From the NCBI RefSeq assembly GCF_037038585.1, contig NC_092523.1, forward strand, positions 43,179,001-43,243,000: DNA of 64,000 nucleotides. Reading direction: 5' to 3'. Below are positions 47,776 through 60,327 of this stretch, piece after piece (the first letter of the stretch is position 1; each line of letters starts with the position of its first letter). The notes under the pieces were generated by a model that was not told the DNA's origin, did no database searches, and worked only from the letters and a program-made list of their open reading frames with translations. Position numbers and translations under genes: made by a program. Origin of the DNA: Patagioenas fasciata. Its lineage: Eukaryota; Chordata; Aves; Columbiformes; Columbidae.

Positions 47776-50700
47776 AAGCCAGCTGAATTTGAAAGAGTTC
47801 TGATTGCTCTAATAGACTTTGCTTACTTGGTATAATATATTTTTTTAAAAAAGCTACAGATGAATCAGTGTTTCTGATGAATATATATGCAATACTACTG
47901 GCTGCATAATAAAGACAGATGTGTTACAAATTTTTACTAAAAATTGGTCCTAGCTCTGTCACACTGGATGTTGCCATTTGATTTCTCACATGGTTTTCTT
48001 AGAAATGTTTCACTTTTTGTACAATGACTATGCTTGCAGCTAAGAAAAAAAAAAAAAAAAAGGAGAGACAAACAAAAACTCTTAGCTCAGAAGGTGCATT
48101 TTTACATGATTTCTTAAACCCTCCTCCCTCTCCATCAAACACCTCTCCAACTTGAGTTTTCGGTTCAAAGTAGCAGAGTGGGTTCTGATGAGTTTAAAAT
48201 CTCACTGAAGGCCTCTACCCACTCTGACCTAATCTGAAAGCTATGCTGATTTTCCAATGCTCTCAAAGAGGATGCCTGCTAGTAGTAGTATTTAATTAGA
48301 CCTGAAACTACTCTTCGGTGATGCCCTAGTAGTTAGCTAAAATTCAATAGCAGATAGGACTGCTTTAATTAGACAGAAATGGAGATAAACATATTCTTTG
48401 TGTAATGCTTATTTAGAAACATCTTATATATGGTACTGTTTCCAGAACAACGGGAAACTTATTGTAAGACAAGTTCCAAGTGAGCCTGGGTTTAAGAAGC
48501 TCTGTCTCTGTTTCCTTTCTGTGTTGTGTTTGCAACTCTTTACACTGACCCCCTCGATTCCCATTGCAAGCAGCCAATATTGCAATAATAGAAATGGTGA
48601 TTGCACAGACCTCTTGTAGTTACACTTCAGGATTAAGCAATCCCTCTCCACACCTTCCTCTCTTCCCACGCCTACACATTGCAATCACTTGTCACACTGA
48701 AGAGTAAACTAAGCTATGGCATTGATCCAGCTTAATAACAATAAAACTAACAGTAAAGAAGGGATTTGAATGAGGGAATTGGTCCAATTTGTCACCTGAT
48801 TACACAAACACTTGTTCTGATGCGAAGGGCAGAAGTTAATGGGAGGAATAAGTGAATGACCAGGGACGGGAATGCACGGTGCTTAGGCTGGCATGGTTAG
48901 TCAGACTGTGCCCTAGCTTTATAATATGGAAAATGCTTGTTAATCCATCAGCTCTGACGTGCTATGAGGTGTGCTGTTCTGGGTGGCCACCATTGTGTGA
49001 CCAGCTGGTTTTGCCAAACAAAAAGACTTGATTGGACTGTGTCTAGAGCCTGGAGTCCTTACTGCTTTAAATTGGTTTGCGCTTGTCTTCTGATTTAAGC
49101 TGTACATGTTGACAACCATTATTACCTTTCCATATAGAATCTCCTTTTATGCATGCTATACTGTAGAAGCTGTTAGCTCTGTTTCAAGAAACATAATAAT
49201 CATGGAAGTATGCATTTTCTAGTAAACTCTACAACCATGTGTAGCGATCCACAGTGTGGGTCTTTGGATTCCAAAGGCTGGTATTTTCGTGTTTTGTTTT
49301 TTATTTTTTCTTCAGCTGGAAACTTCGTGGAAGAAACAGATTGCTGCAGGGCTACATCCAATGAGTAAAGAAAGACTCATGCCCTTGAGTCTACAGAACT
49401 GTATTCAGGAAAATGCAGTGGTCAAAATTCTGTTTGAGGAATAGGCTAAGCTATATCACTAGCCCTGATATTCAGGCTTTCTTCAGATGTATTCTTGTAT
49501 GTCAGTAGGTTCAAACTGTATTGCTTAAATCAGTGTGGGATGCTTTACCAGCAAATACTGTGTTGAACCACTGTGAAGTCCAATTTTCAGCTCACTTTCT
49601 AAGTTCTAACTTAGAGGGGATTGCCTCAATTTAGTGAAGGTTGACCTATGAAATCATACGTGACTCAGCCTGTCTCCCTTGTAAAGTGCTCAGAGACTAT
49701 GATATGTGATACTAATAAAAGGAGCGTCTTTCTAAGTAGGATTTTTCTTTTTAATATGTTCACTGAGGCTGGTTGGTGTCACATATTTAAGTTTGAACAG
49801 CAGAATTTTCTTGAAAGACAGAAATAATAACTAAAATCTGAAATGTGAAATTGTTTTAACTGAATTTCAGTCCAGTCCCTAAGATACAGATGTGCACATT
49901 ATATTAATACCCAGTACTAAGATCTTTGACTGACTGTATTAGCAAGTAATTGCAGGGGCATGTATCTTGATTACACATCACAACTTTTGCATGTAAATGT
50001 GTAATAAATGCATACAAATCCATTGTTGGAAAGACTGCTTTGAATAGAAAGTGACTGAAATAAGACATTTCTTAAAAGAAATCATTATAAACTAGTATTT
50101 TGGCTAACATCTTTTTTCTCCATAACTTCTTGTCCATAAGAGGGATATAAAATCTAAGAGGTCAAAATGGAGTTCCTCTCTGGGTTCCATACAAGTTTTG
50201 CCAGAGGAAAGACTAGTAGGAGTTGTTGACTTTGCTTTATGTCCCATGCCTATTGGTATTGTGCTAACATTGGCATACTCCCAGGTGTTCTCCTTTTCTT
50301 CTGTGAAGCTTGTTCCATCATTTGTCTTCTGTTCCTCTTTTAAAAATACTTTCCTTTTTCTGCCCAGCCCTTCAAATGATCCTACTAGCTCTCCCACTTA
50401 CAACATACAAAGAATTTGATGGCTAATTTTCTAAAATATGAGATAGGTTTTATGACAATCATGGAAGATAACTGTGTTTGATTTATACAACGTATGAAAT
50501 AAACCCAGCACAGTATTAATATAGCTTTAAAAAATATATTGATTATTATTTTCCAGAAGGAATTCAGCTTTTTGCAGCATCATGGCTTTAGGTTCATTGT
50601 TCTTTCTTTCTTTATTTAACAGTACTTACAGTATCTACAAGGTCCATTTAAGTTTTATACTATGGTCATTGTGTATACTGGGAAAGCTAAAGCTCTATTT

Positions 50701-53700
50701 TCAGAGGCACAATAAAGTCTTAGACACCCAGCTCTCATTAAAAGGCAGTATCTCATGCATTTGACATTCTTTTTGCTATATAAACATAATGGTGATGAAG
50801 ATAAAGAAGCAGAAAGTAATCTGTCCAATGTCATTAGAAAAAATCTCGGGATCCATGTTTATGCCTGTTAGTCTGTAGCCTTGAACTATTCTGGCTACTG
50901 TACCCGTCATAGTTTCACGAAGGCTAATGACCAAAAGGCCATCCATGGGATAATCATCCAGCTACCTTTTCCCAAGATCTTCCCTATATTTGTTGCATTA
51001 GTATTAACATGTGGCATAACCCACACTGTCACAAGCATGGAAGACTACAGTAAAATAAGGCAGTGTGAATTGCAGTCACACCTTCAAATTCTTAAGCAGA
51101 TGTTAATCACTAAAAACATTGTTTAGGTGCTGTGTATGTCTGTAGAACCATAAATTCTTCTGAGAACTCAAAATGGTATAGCTTGTCTACTAAGAGATGC
51201 AATAGTGTTTACCTCCAGCTCTGTACACTGCCAGTCTTTGGGACAGTCCCATATGTGCTGCAAATATGTTTCAGATAATCTAGGTAAGAGCTGCTACATT
51301 TGTCTTTTGTAACCTGATGGATTAAGATAGCCAGCTTGCAAACTCTGTCAATACACAAACCAGCTGGCCCATTTCTGTACCCATACTGTTCTGTTGCCCA
51401 CTATCCCTTCTCCCCAACTCTTCAAACAGAAGTAAAACCTCCTTTACATCTCAGATATAGTACCTTGATTTAGGATCAGCACAATTCTCATCACTAGCCA
51501 TTCACATCAACATCTTAGGTTTTTCCCCTCTGGCAACTTTTCAGAATTGCTTTGAATTTGTTATTTGTGATACTAAGTTTCATTTGATTGACTCAGTATT
51601 AAATATCAAGGCCCTGCCGTGGATCCTACAAAAGTCCATAGGAAAAGAGACTTAATTGCAATATGAGACATCCATTCTTTACTTTGTTGAGCATTAATAT
51701 TGTTGCTGCACAGGACCTGTTCTCCATGATGCATTCCGCATTTTTTGTGTCCTCATAATTTCAACTAGGAAACTTGCACAAAAATTTTTTACTCCCTTTC
51801 AATGACAATTAGGGCATGGCGTAAGGCACAGCCGGGCAGATTCTTAGATTCAGGGTTTTAGAAGAAATGTTGGGCTGCCCTCCTTTAGACAAAACTAGGA
51901 AAAAAAGAGTCATCTGGGAATTATGAGATATTTCCTTCAGCTGTAAAAATGACTTAAGAGACTAGCTTTTTATTGTTTATTGCCTGTCTACTAGTTCTTG
52001 TAGTAGTACAGGTGGTCCAATTTGAGAAGCAAGCCTTCAAAATATGATGGAGGTAACAGGCAACAATTGGAAGTGTCAAGATAGGAGTTCTCTCCATATC
52101 TAGGTGATTTATGCTATCTTGATCTGATGGACAGAATAGCTCTCCAGGGGATAGGGTAATGGTACAAACAGCCTGCCTTTGAAATAATAGCTCTTTCAGA
52201 AGAGATTTCTTCAAGTACATGGAGTTTACAGCTGAAAGAAATACTTTCATATCCAAGTAAAATGAGTAAGGTCAGTCTGCCAGGGTAAGCACTGAATCCA
52301 TAAAGTCGCATTGTGAAAATTCTATGCAAAATGATGCAAAAGAATCTAAAGTGAATGAAGGTGGCTATCAATAAGAAATAGATAGGACAATGAGGATAAG
52401 AAGAAAAGTAGCTTTGGTAACAAACTTCTGATTTAGTGCCAATGGCCTTTTTGACTAAAAGTTAGAGAGAGGAACAACATTTGCAGCTATCTCTCTGCAG
52501 GCACCAGATTGCTAATAGAGGCAACAGAGCTTGAAAGTCCTTTGGTAAGGATCCAGTGTGGTGAATGAATGAGGAAAATGTGTAACAGCTTCACTGGACA
52601 CTGAAATTGGTGTTGAAATAATATCAGATTTCTTTTTTCCAGGGTCAAACAGAAAAAAAAAAAAAACAAAACAGGGAAATACATGATTTGGACTCTATGA
52701 GAATTCCAGGTTTGGATTTTATTTTAAAAAATTGTACTGTTCAGGGATATTTAACATTTTAAAATATGTTTTTCTCTTGATAAAATTTTAGTGAGAAATG
52801 CTGTTGTGAAACAAGAAAATTACATTGTCATTAAATGTTCAAAATAAGTTTTTTCAGCTTTTTTTCAAATAAAACTATATTTTCATAAGACCATGAAATT
52901 AATTGCTGAGAGACATTTAAAATCCTCTCCTGCCCCTAGAAAAAAAAAAAACCACCATATTAGTTGAATGAAGCCAAATTTTGTGAATAACATTGTTCCA
53001 AATAAATGACATTTTTGGTGGTTTTGTTACTTTATAAAGATGCACCGATGGCAGTAATCCAATCCTGACCCACTCTCATAACATCCTAGATATTACATGT
53101 AATTTGACAATAAATTGCAACCTGGAAAACCATTTGTCTTCTTTCACAATTTTGCTCCATGAAATATTGCTGCATTCCATATATATGAGTGCTAGAATAT
53201 TATTGTATTATTAGAGAAATTATGAAATATAAAACTTTAAATAGCTGTGTATCCTATTGGCATCCAGCATCATTCGAATAATGGCATGGGATTATGAACT
53301 CCTGTTGTGACAATTCTATGCAGAATGAGGCTGGAGAATGATAAAGGATACAGAATGACTGCACTGTATGTTTTCACCTCCCCCAAAAGGAGATGGTAAC
53401 TCAAGAAAAAACAGCATAACCAGAGGTACGGTGAAGAGGAAATAGTGGAGAAGCTTGGGAGCATTCAGACCATGGTCATCTTAGAATCTGTAATAATGTT
53501 TTTTGCTCAAAAAAAAAAAAGTTTGCAAATTTCCTAGTGTCATATTGAAAATCAGAAAAAAAATATATACTTTCATTTTTGAAAGGTTTCTAGAAATCTT
53601 TTTAGAAAAATAAGAGAAAGTTATGAATCCCTTGCAAATAACAGTTCTCATTTCAGTAAGTTAACTCCTATCTGCGTACATTTTTCCACAGTAATTCTCA

Positions 53701-53944
53701 CCAAATATGCAATTCACGCTCTTTTCTGTCATTTTTTCACAAAAAAACCCCACAAAGTACAGTATCTGCTGTACTTATTCTGTGGTACTATGTATTAGAA
53801 TGTTTATGCAACGAAGAATAAGCTGGGAGATGTGTGGGCGATAGCTTTGTTATTGTAGAAAGACTAAGCTTGAGAAGTAAGCTCTAGTCACTATGGCAAT
53901 GAACTTAAACTTGCCATGTGCCATTGTAAGGTTTTTAAAATTCA
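47776..53944. other. intergenic, nothing recognised
   Basis: About 6 kb of AT-rich DNA with A-runs (48043-48061, 52651-52665) and no recognisable repeat family or coding exon. Short frames are random. Confidence 0.5.
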
Positions 53945-54132
53945 CTCTTTCTTTCTTTCTTTCCCCTTCCTTCCTTCCTTCCTTCCTTCCTTCCTTCCTT
54001 CCTTCCTTCCTTCCTTCCTTCCTTCCTTCTCTTTCCTTCTTTCTCTTTCTCTCTTTCTTTTCTTTTCTTTTCTTTTCTTTTCTTTTCTTTTCTTTTCTTT
54101 TCTTTTCTTTTCTTTTCTTTTCTTTTCTTTTC

Positions 54133-54163
<31 letters not shown>

Positions 54164-54480
54164 CTTTTCTTTTCTTTTCTTTTCTTTTCTTTTCTTTTCT
54201 TTTCTTTTCTTTTCTTTTCTTTTCTTTTCTTTTTTTTCTTTTCTTTTCTTTTCTTTTCTTTTCTTTTCTTTTCTTTTCTTTTCTTTTCTTTTCTTTTCTT
54301 TTCTTTTCTTTTCTTTTCTTTTCTTTTCTTTTCTTTTCTTTTCTTTTCTTTTCTTTTCTTTTCTTCCCCCCTTCCTTCCCTCCTTCCTTCCTTCCTTCTT
54401 TCCTTCCTTCCTTCCTTCCTTCCTTCCTTCCTTCCTTCCTTCCTTCCTTCCTTCCTTCCTTCCTTCCTTCCTTCCTTCCT
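53945..54480 (+). repeat. 536-bp uninterrupted polypyrimidine tract
   Basis: No purine occurs on the plus strand from 53945 to 54480. Order: a short CTTT run, a CCTT block to about 54029, mixed CT to about 54056, about 60 CTTTT units to about 54363 with T-run interruptions at 54138-54143 and 54230-54237, then a second CCTT block to 54480. The layout is roughly mirror-symmetrical (CCTT, CTTTT, CCTT), which favours intramolecular triplex (H-DNA). The long Lys/Glu/Arg/Gly or Phe/Ser/Leu/Pro frames on either strand are artefacts. Confidence 0.97.
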
Positions 54481-57400
54481 AAACAATGAAGGAACAAATG
54501 AGTGTTGATTTGCAGCCCAGTTCTGCAAATCACATCAAACTCAATGCACAGATCCTATGGTGCTGGAAAATGAAGGAAAACAGACAGAAGGGGCAAGATA
54601 AAAAAAAAAAAATAAAAGAGGGGAAGAAATGAGAGAGAATACCTGCAGAATACATTATCAGGCTTCTTGATAATAGCTGTGGTAGCTTCAGCTGTATAGC
54701 TTTTAAGTAGATACTGAACAGCTAATTTTACTTTGAAGTTTAGCGTGAAGAAATGAAATTCACTTTTCTACTCATTGCTCAATTTCAAGCATGCAATTGA
54801 ATATTATAATTCATTCACTGAAAACTATCATTTGGGATTGTTCACAGGACTATTGGTAAGCTTTCAACTATTTAATAAAGCGTTTAGTAGCATGCAGGCA
54901 ACTGACAGGATGTAGAAAAAAAAAATGTGTTCTGTCTTTAAAACTGAGCCGTAATAATGACAAATTGTTAGTGGAACAACAGTTTCAATCATTAGACAGT
55001 AAAATAAAGGTGATTATATTACTTTATATATCCTCATACGTACTTAAGCACAAGTGTGTGTCTGTATATGTAGCGTTATAGAAGAGTTTTTCTTGTTTTC
55101 TTTTAGTTCCATCACCATGGCTGCATAACCCTGCACTAACTGATTACATTGCCATCAAAAAAACTTCTGAAGAACAATTTTCAAACTGTAATGGTTATTT
55201 AGTCTTTTTGGAAACTGAATGCTCTGCAGACCCAAGGCTAGTTTACTGCATCTCATTAATTTTGACGATACCTGTTGCTATCATTTAGATTTAATAGCAG
55301 TGAAAAAATTGCAATACGAGATTCATAAAAATGCAGCTTCCCAAGCTCTTGTGCTTTCTTCTGGACTCTTTTGGGGGGAATACAATACTAAAAGAGACCA
55401 CCTGGGACACTGATTCAAGTCCCCTGTCACAGCCGAGTTGTTCTTTGATCTACATGCGGGCCTTTCCTGTTGATGTAGGAATAAATTTCTGTGGCTGTTA
55501 TAAATGGAATGGTTTAGTCAAAAGTGCTAGAAGTAATAAAAATGAGCTAAAAGAGAACAAAATGCTTTTGTAGTACCAATAATTTAATTTCTGTATGTTA
55601 GCTGAGGAAAAAAAAAAAAAAGAGGTTAAGCACTATAAGCATTGGAGTTCATGCAAACAAGTGACATAAGTCCTCAGTTTTACAATACTGGAAGTTCTCC
55701 CTCAATTTTTTAAAGGAAGAGTATATGTAGAGGGAACGAGGTTATGCTGGATGCGTGTGTGTGGGGAATGAAACCTAACAGAATGGACAAAATATGAACT
55801 TTTTAGTCCATTACTGGAATTTTGGTGCTGGCAAATGGTCAGTTATCTTTCTTCCAAATGCAACTCGTACAACATTTTGTACAATCCGGCTCTCTAATAA
55901 AATATCACATAACAAGTTCTAATCACATTGCTGGTGAGCTGCTGGAAGACATTTAGATGCCATAATAATGTTATAATCAGAGCTTGAGAATAACAGGTAT
56001 AAATGTGTAACGCAATTTAATTCAAGTAGTACATATTTTTATAGTATTACTTTCTGCTTAAACTTAAATGATTATTTATACAATCAGAACTGTCAGTTAC
56101 TAAAATAAATGAATGTAACTGGTCCCTTGTCTCCTTTGTTTCCGTGGCTACTGTGCATGTAGTACGTCAGTAAGGACAGTTAATATCTGTACGTCCAACC
56201 TACTGTTTTTCTCCTCTTATCTCCACTATTTGTAGATGCACAGGTGATCTTTTCCTTTTTTCCCACCAAATTACAGTTTTCATTATACCGACAGGTGCCA
56301 TTAGGCAACAAGGAAGCTGATTGCTGAGTGTGGTGAAAATAATTGCTTATGAGTCCACCAGGCCCCTTTAGGGGCATAATTGTGTTTTCTCTGTTTATCA
56401 GTGCAGAATTCAGATGGCCAATATTCAGATGTTCTCATTCTTTTTTAACTGAAAAGAAATTATTGATCTGATTATGAACACTGGGAACTTTCCCAAAGTC
56501 AACCATCCAAAAGTCAATATTTGCATTAGTTTTGACAGAATGACACATTGTTTTTTAAAGTCTAAATAAAATAGCCACTGCTTTTCTTTCAAGGTTGCAA
56601 TTCCTGTTTATTATTGTGTACAATAATCATCAAGCTCATTCCTCACAAATCATTTACTGCTTAAACATACACATCCTCCCACAAAACCCTTAGAATTGAA
56701 AGCAACAATAGGTTTGTTGCAGACTGAGTAACACGGAATCCTTTCGCGATGCTCTTTGGGGCAATAGCTCTTTACTGGTACATGGGAGGTAGCAAAGTGA
56801 TATCTGACCAGGGTTTAAAGAGAAGTTAATATTTTACCCTAACAATTCATACATTTTCTGTTTTCCCTAATATTTTTAAACATAAATTCCAATTGTTTAG
56901 ACTACTCTAAATGGTAAATTCTAAATATTAATTTTTTTAAATTCACTAATGTATTAACATCCACATAGGAAAGGGTAGGAAAGCATGCTCCCAATAATAT
57001 AGTATATTAAAAAAAACCCAAGCAAACCCCAATATTTCCAAAGGGGTACCTTCCTACTTAAAGTTACGACATTTCTGAAAGCTTGAATAACTCATAGAAA
57101 AGAGCAAAGCTGAATCTATGGAGGTAATATAACTGTCTCACCTGTCTCACCATAAATAGATTGCATTCACCTTAGCTGCCCTCTCTTTGATTACATTTCA
57201 TATTTGAAATTATATTATCCTGAATTATTTCAGTTTTTCAAGTCAGTCTGACAGGCATGCATCTCACTGAGATGCCTAATTGCCCTTTAGACTGGAAGAT
57301 ATTTCTTGAAAAACATGTGTTTTCTAAACCCAGACTGATTCATACATAAGGAAACATCTTGATGAGATGTTTTTTCAGCATGCAGTATAAGGTATCTACA

Positions 57401-59134
57401 TGGTATGAGATCTGAAGACTACAGAAATGAAAAACCTAAAAATCTCCTGTTAATGCAGTAGGAAAAAGCCTTCTATATTAGGATTAAGACTACGTACTAG
57501 ATATTTCAGAAAAAAAAAAAAAAATGGTAAGGATTTAATGTGCTCAGGGGTTGTATTTTGCCTGATCACCCCAGCTGGGACTGTAACCAATGCATCTGAA
57601 GAGCCCATCAGGCACCAGCCCAAAGCAACTTGAATGGAGACTACATGAGAAGTGATATCCTTTGCGTCTTCCTGTTCAGTGAATTAAAACAAGAGCGCAG
57701 GTCCAGGATTAAAAGATTTTTCAAGAATTTAATTATTTTACCTATTTTGCTATTTCTCCTATTATGGAAAACCAACCACTTTCCATTCAAAATAAATGCT
57801 ACGACAAATCTCGGTACCACCCATGTCCTTTGCTGTTCAGAATAACTGGTAATAACAGTACAGCAAAATTAAAAGACGCAGTGCATGCAGCCTTTGCTGT
57901 CACGTCTGTAGGCTAACATCAGGGAGGGCTGAGGTGCAACATACATCAGCTCCAAAGTGGAGTTAAACAGAGGATATTTATGCACTCAAGGCAATTTTTT
58001 TTCCTCATTTCCACATACAGAGGGGTCAAAAGAGCCCAAGGGAGAGCGGGTCTAGAGCAACATGTTAGCCCGGGTAAGCCAGTGTTTCTCTGGAAAGAAG
58101 CAGCAGCATTCTTGACATGGATGTGTAAGGTTCAAATCTCGATCTTGTGTAATAACAAGAAAAATAACTCTCAGTGATAATTGCTAGGAATACTCCAGGT
58201 TGTCTTTTACTCCAGTGTGACTTAAATATCTCATTAAACAATATGTCTTTGTGGAATTATATGAAACTCTTGATAACTTGCTTAAAAAAAAAAAAAGTTT
58301 TTGTTCTCTGCTAAGCCTGTTCCCTTCCTATCAATAAATATCTTTGCACATTTGGTTTCTCATTAGAGTTTCTAGCATCCTAGTGGAAATAAATGTCATA
58401 AGATTGTTTTTTCATGCTAAGTTAATATACTGGTTTTGCAGTCTGGAGGATGTTTTCTCAGCAGGGAAAGAGTAATTCTGAAAACAACGTGTTTTTCTTA
58501 ATGACATTTAAATCTTCTTAAGATATCCATGGCTTCAAGTCAAACCATCCACAGCATGAGTTTGCCTCCATTTCATCAGCCACTGTGTTGGTAACTTTGC
58601 ATTAACAATGATCCTCATTTTTCTTACAGGTATGTAATTAGAGATATTCAAGAGCTGGGACAGTTAATGTGTTGAAATAAGCCCTTCCAGATACCTGTCC
58701 AACACCCAGAACTGACACGTCAACTCTAAGGAATTCTCAAGGTTATGATATTTTCACAGATTATAGTGTCACATTGGCCACATATCTGGCTTTGCAGACT
58801 TTTGTTAAAAAGAAAAACCTGCACAATTTTTATGATTTTGTGAATAAAAGCTACATTACTTTTCCTGTTCCATATTTTTTTTTCTCAAAATAACTAGTTT
58901 TGGTATCAGAATGGCTTAACACACAATGGATATAAAGGGGAGCAGTTCTATTTATTGTTATAAACTTTCCGTCATTTAATTTCCCCTGCCCCAAATCTAT
59001 CTTTAATGAGGTTGTAAACAACTACAAATGTGCTAGCGAGGACACAGGGCTAACCCTACATCGGTCCCACTTAGGGCAACTTGTTTGTTGGGGTTGTCTG
59101 GATCTTCAGCAATTTGGTTCAACCCAAATTTATG
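54481..59134. other. intergenic, nothing recognised
   Basis: AT-rich DNA with A-runs (54600-54611, 55608-55621, 57511-57524, 58285-58296) and no supported gene or repeat family. Confidence 0.5.
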
Positions 59135-60327
59135 AGAATGTAACAAGGTGGATGGATGATGGCAGAGTGGTGGATGTGGTCTACCTTGACTTCAGTAAAG
59201 CCTTTGACACAGTCTCTCATAGCATCCTCACAGCTAAATTGAGGAGGTGTGGTCTGGACAATAGAGTAGTGAGGTGGGTTGCAAACTGGCTTAAAGAGAG
59301 AAGCCAGAGAGTGGTGGTCAATGGTGCGGAGTCCAGTTGGAGGCCAGTATCTAGTGGAGTGCCTCAGGGGTCAGTACTGGGGCCAATATTATTCAATATA
59401 TTCATTAACGATTTAGATGAGGGAAGTGAGTGTACTATCAGCAAGTTTGCTCATGACACTAAGCTGGGAGGAGTGGCTGACACGCCAGAAGGCTGTGCTG
59501 CCATCCAGTGGGACCTGGACAGGCTGGAGAGTTGGGCGGGGGATAACCTGATGGAATTTAACAAGGGAAAGTGTAGAGTCCTGCATCTGGGCAGGAACAA
59601 CCCCGGGTTCCAGTATAGGTTGGGAAATTACATATTAGAGAGCAGTGTAGGGGAAAAGGACCTGGGGGTCCTGGTGGACAACAGGATGATCGTGAGCCAG
59701 CACTGGGCCCTTGTGGCCAGGAAGGCCAATGGCATCCTCGGATGTATTACAAGGGGGGTGGTCAGTAGATCGAGAGAGGTCCTCCTTCCCCTCTACTCCG
59801 CCCTGGTGAGACCCCATCTGGAATATTGTGTCCAGTTCTGGGCCCTTCAGTTCAAGAAGGACAGGGAACTGCTGGAGAGGGTCCAGCGTAGGGCAACAAA
59901 GATGATTAAGGGAGTGGAGCACCTCCCTTATGAAGAAAGGCTGCGGGAGCTGGGTCTCTTTAGTTTGGAGGAGACTGAGGGGTGACCTCATTAATGTTTA
60001 TAAATATATAAAGGGTGAGTGCCACAAGGATGGAGCCAGGCTCTTCTGAGTGGCAAACAATGCTAGGACAAGGGGCAATGGGATCAAGCTGGAACACAAG
60101 AGGTTCCACTTAAATTTGAGAAAAAACTTCTTCTCAGTGAGGGTGACAGAGCACTGGAACAGGCTGCCCAGGGAGGTTGCGGAGTCTCCTTCCCTGGAGA
60201 CATTCAAAGCCCGCCTGGACACATTCCTGTGCGACCTCTCCTAGGCGTTCCTGCTCCAGCAGGGGGGATTGGACTAGATGATCTTTTGAGGTCCCTTCCA
60301 ATCCCAAACATACTGTGATGCTGTAAC
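59135..60327 (+). mobile_element. CR1 LINE, 3' half, little decayed
   Basis: A 277-codon frame (59152-59985) covers the RT core: '[11 protein letters not shown]' with its catalytic Asp, '[14 protein letters not shown]', then FAHD (codons 59446-59457), where the family has FADD, so the first catalytic Asp is His. Downstream come 'GVLVDNRM', '[17 protein letters not shown]' and '[19 protein letters not shown]'. One frameshift near 59980 moves the frame, and one TGA (60047-60049) interrupts the last block ('[14 protein letters not shown]'). The 3' end fades after ccttccaatcccaaacatactgtg. 5'-truncated. The light damage suggests it is younger than the other CR1 copies here. Confidence 0.93.

Noticed and set aside
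53850-54533. Frames of about 190-230 codons on both strands (Lys/Glu/Arg or Phe/Ser/Leu rich)
   Set aside because: Translation of simple repeat; no protein is supported.
59152-60244. Possible host gene with reverse-transcriptase domain
   Set aside because: It is a CR1 LINE with a frameshift, a stop and a mutated catalytic box.
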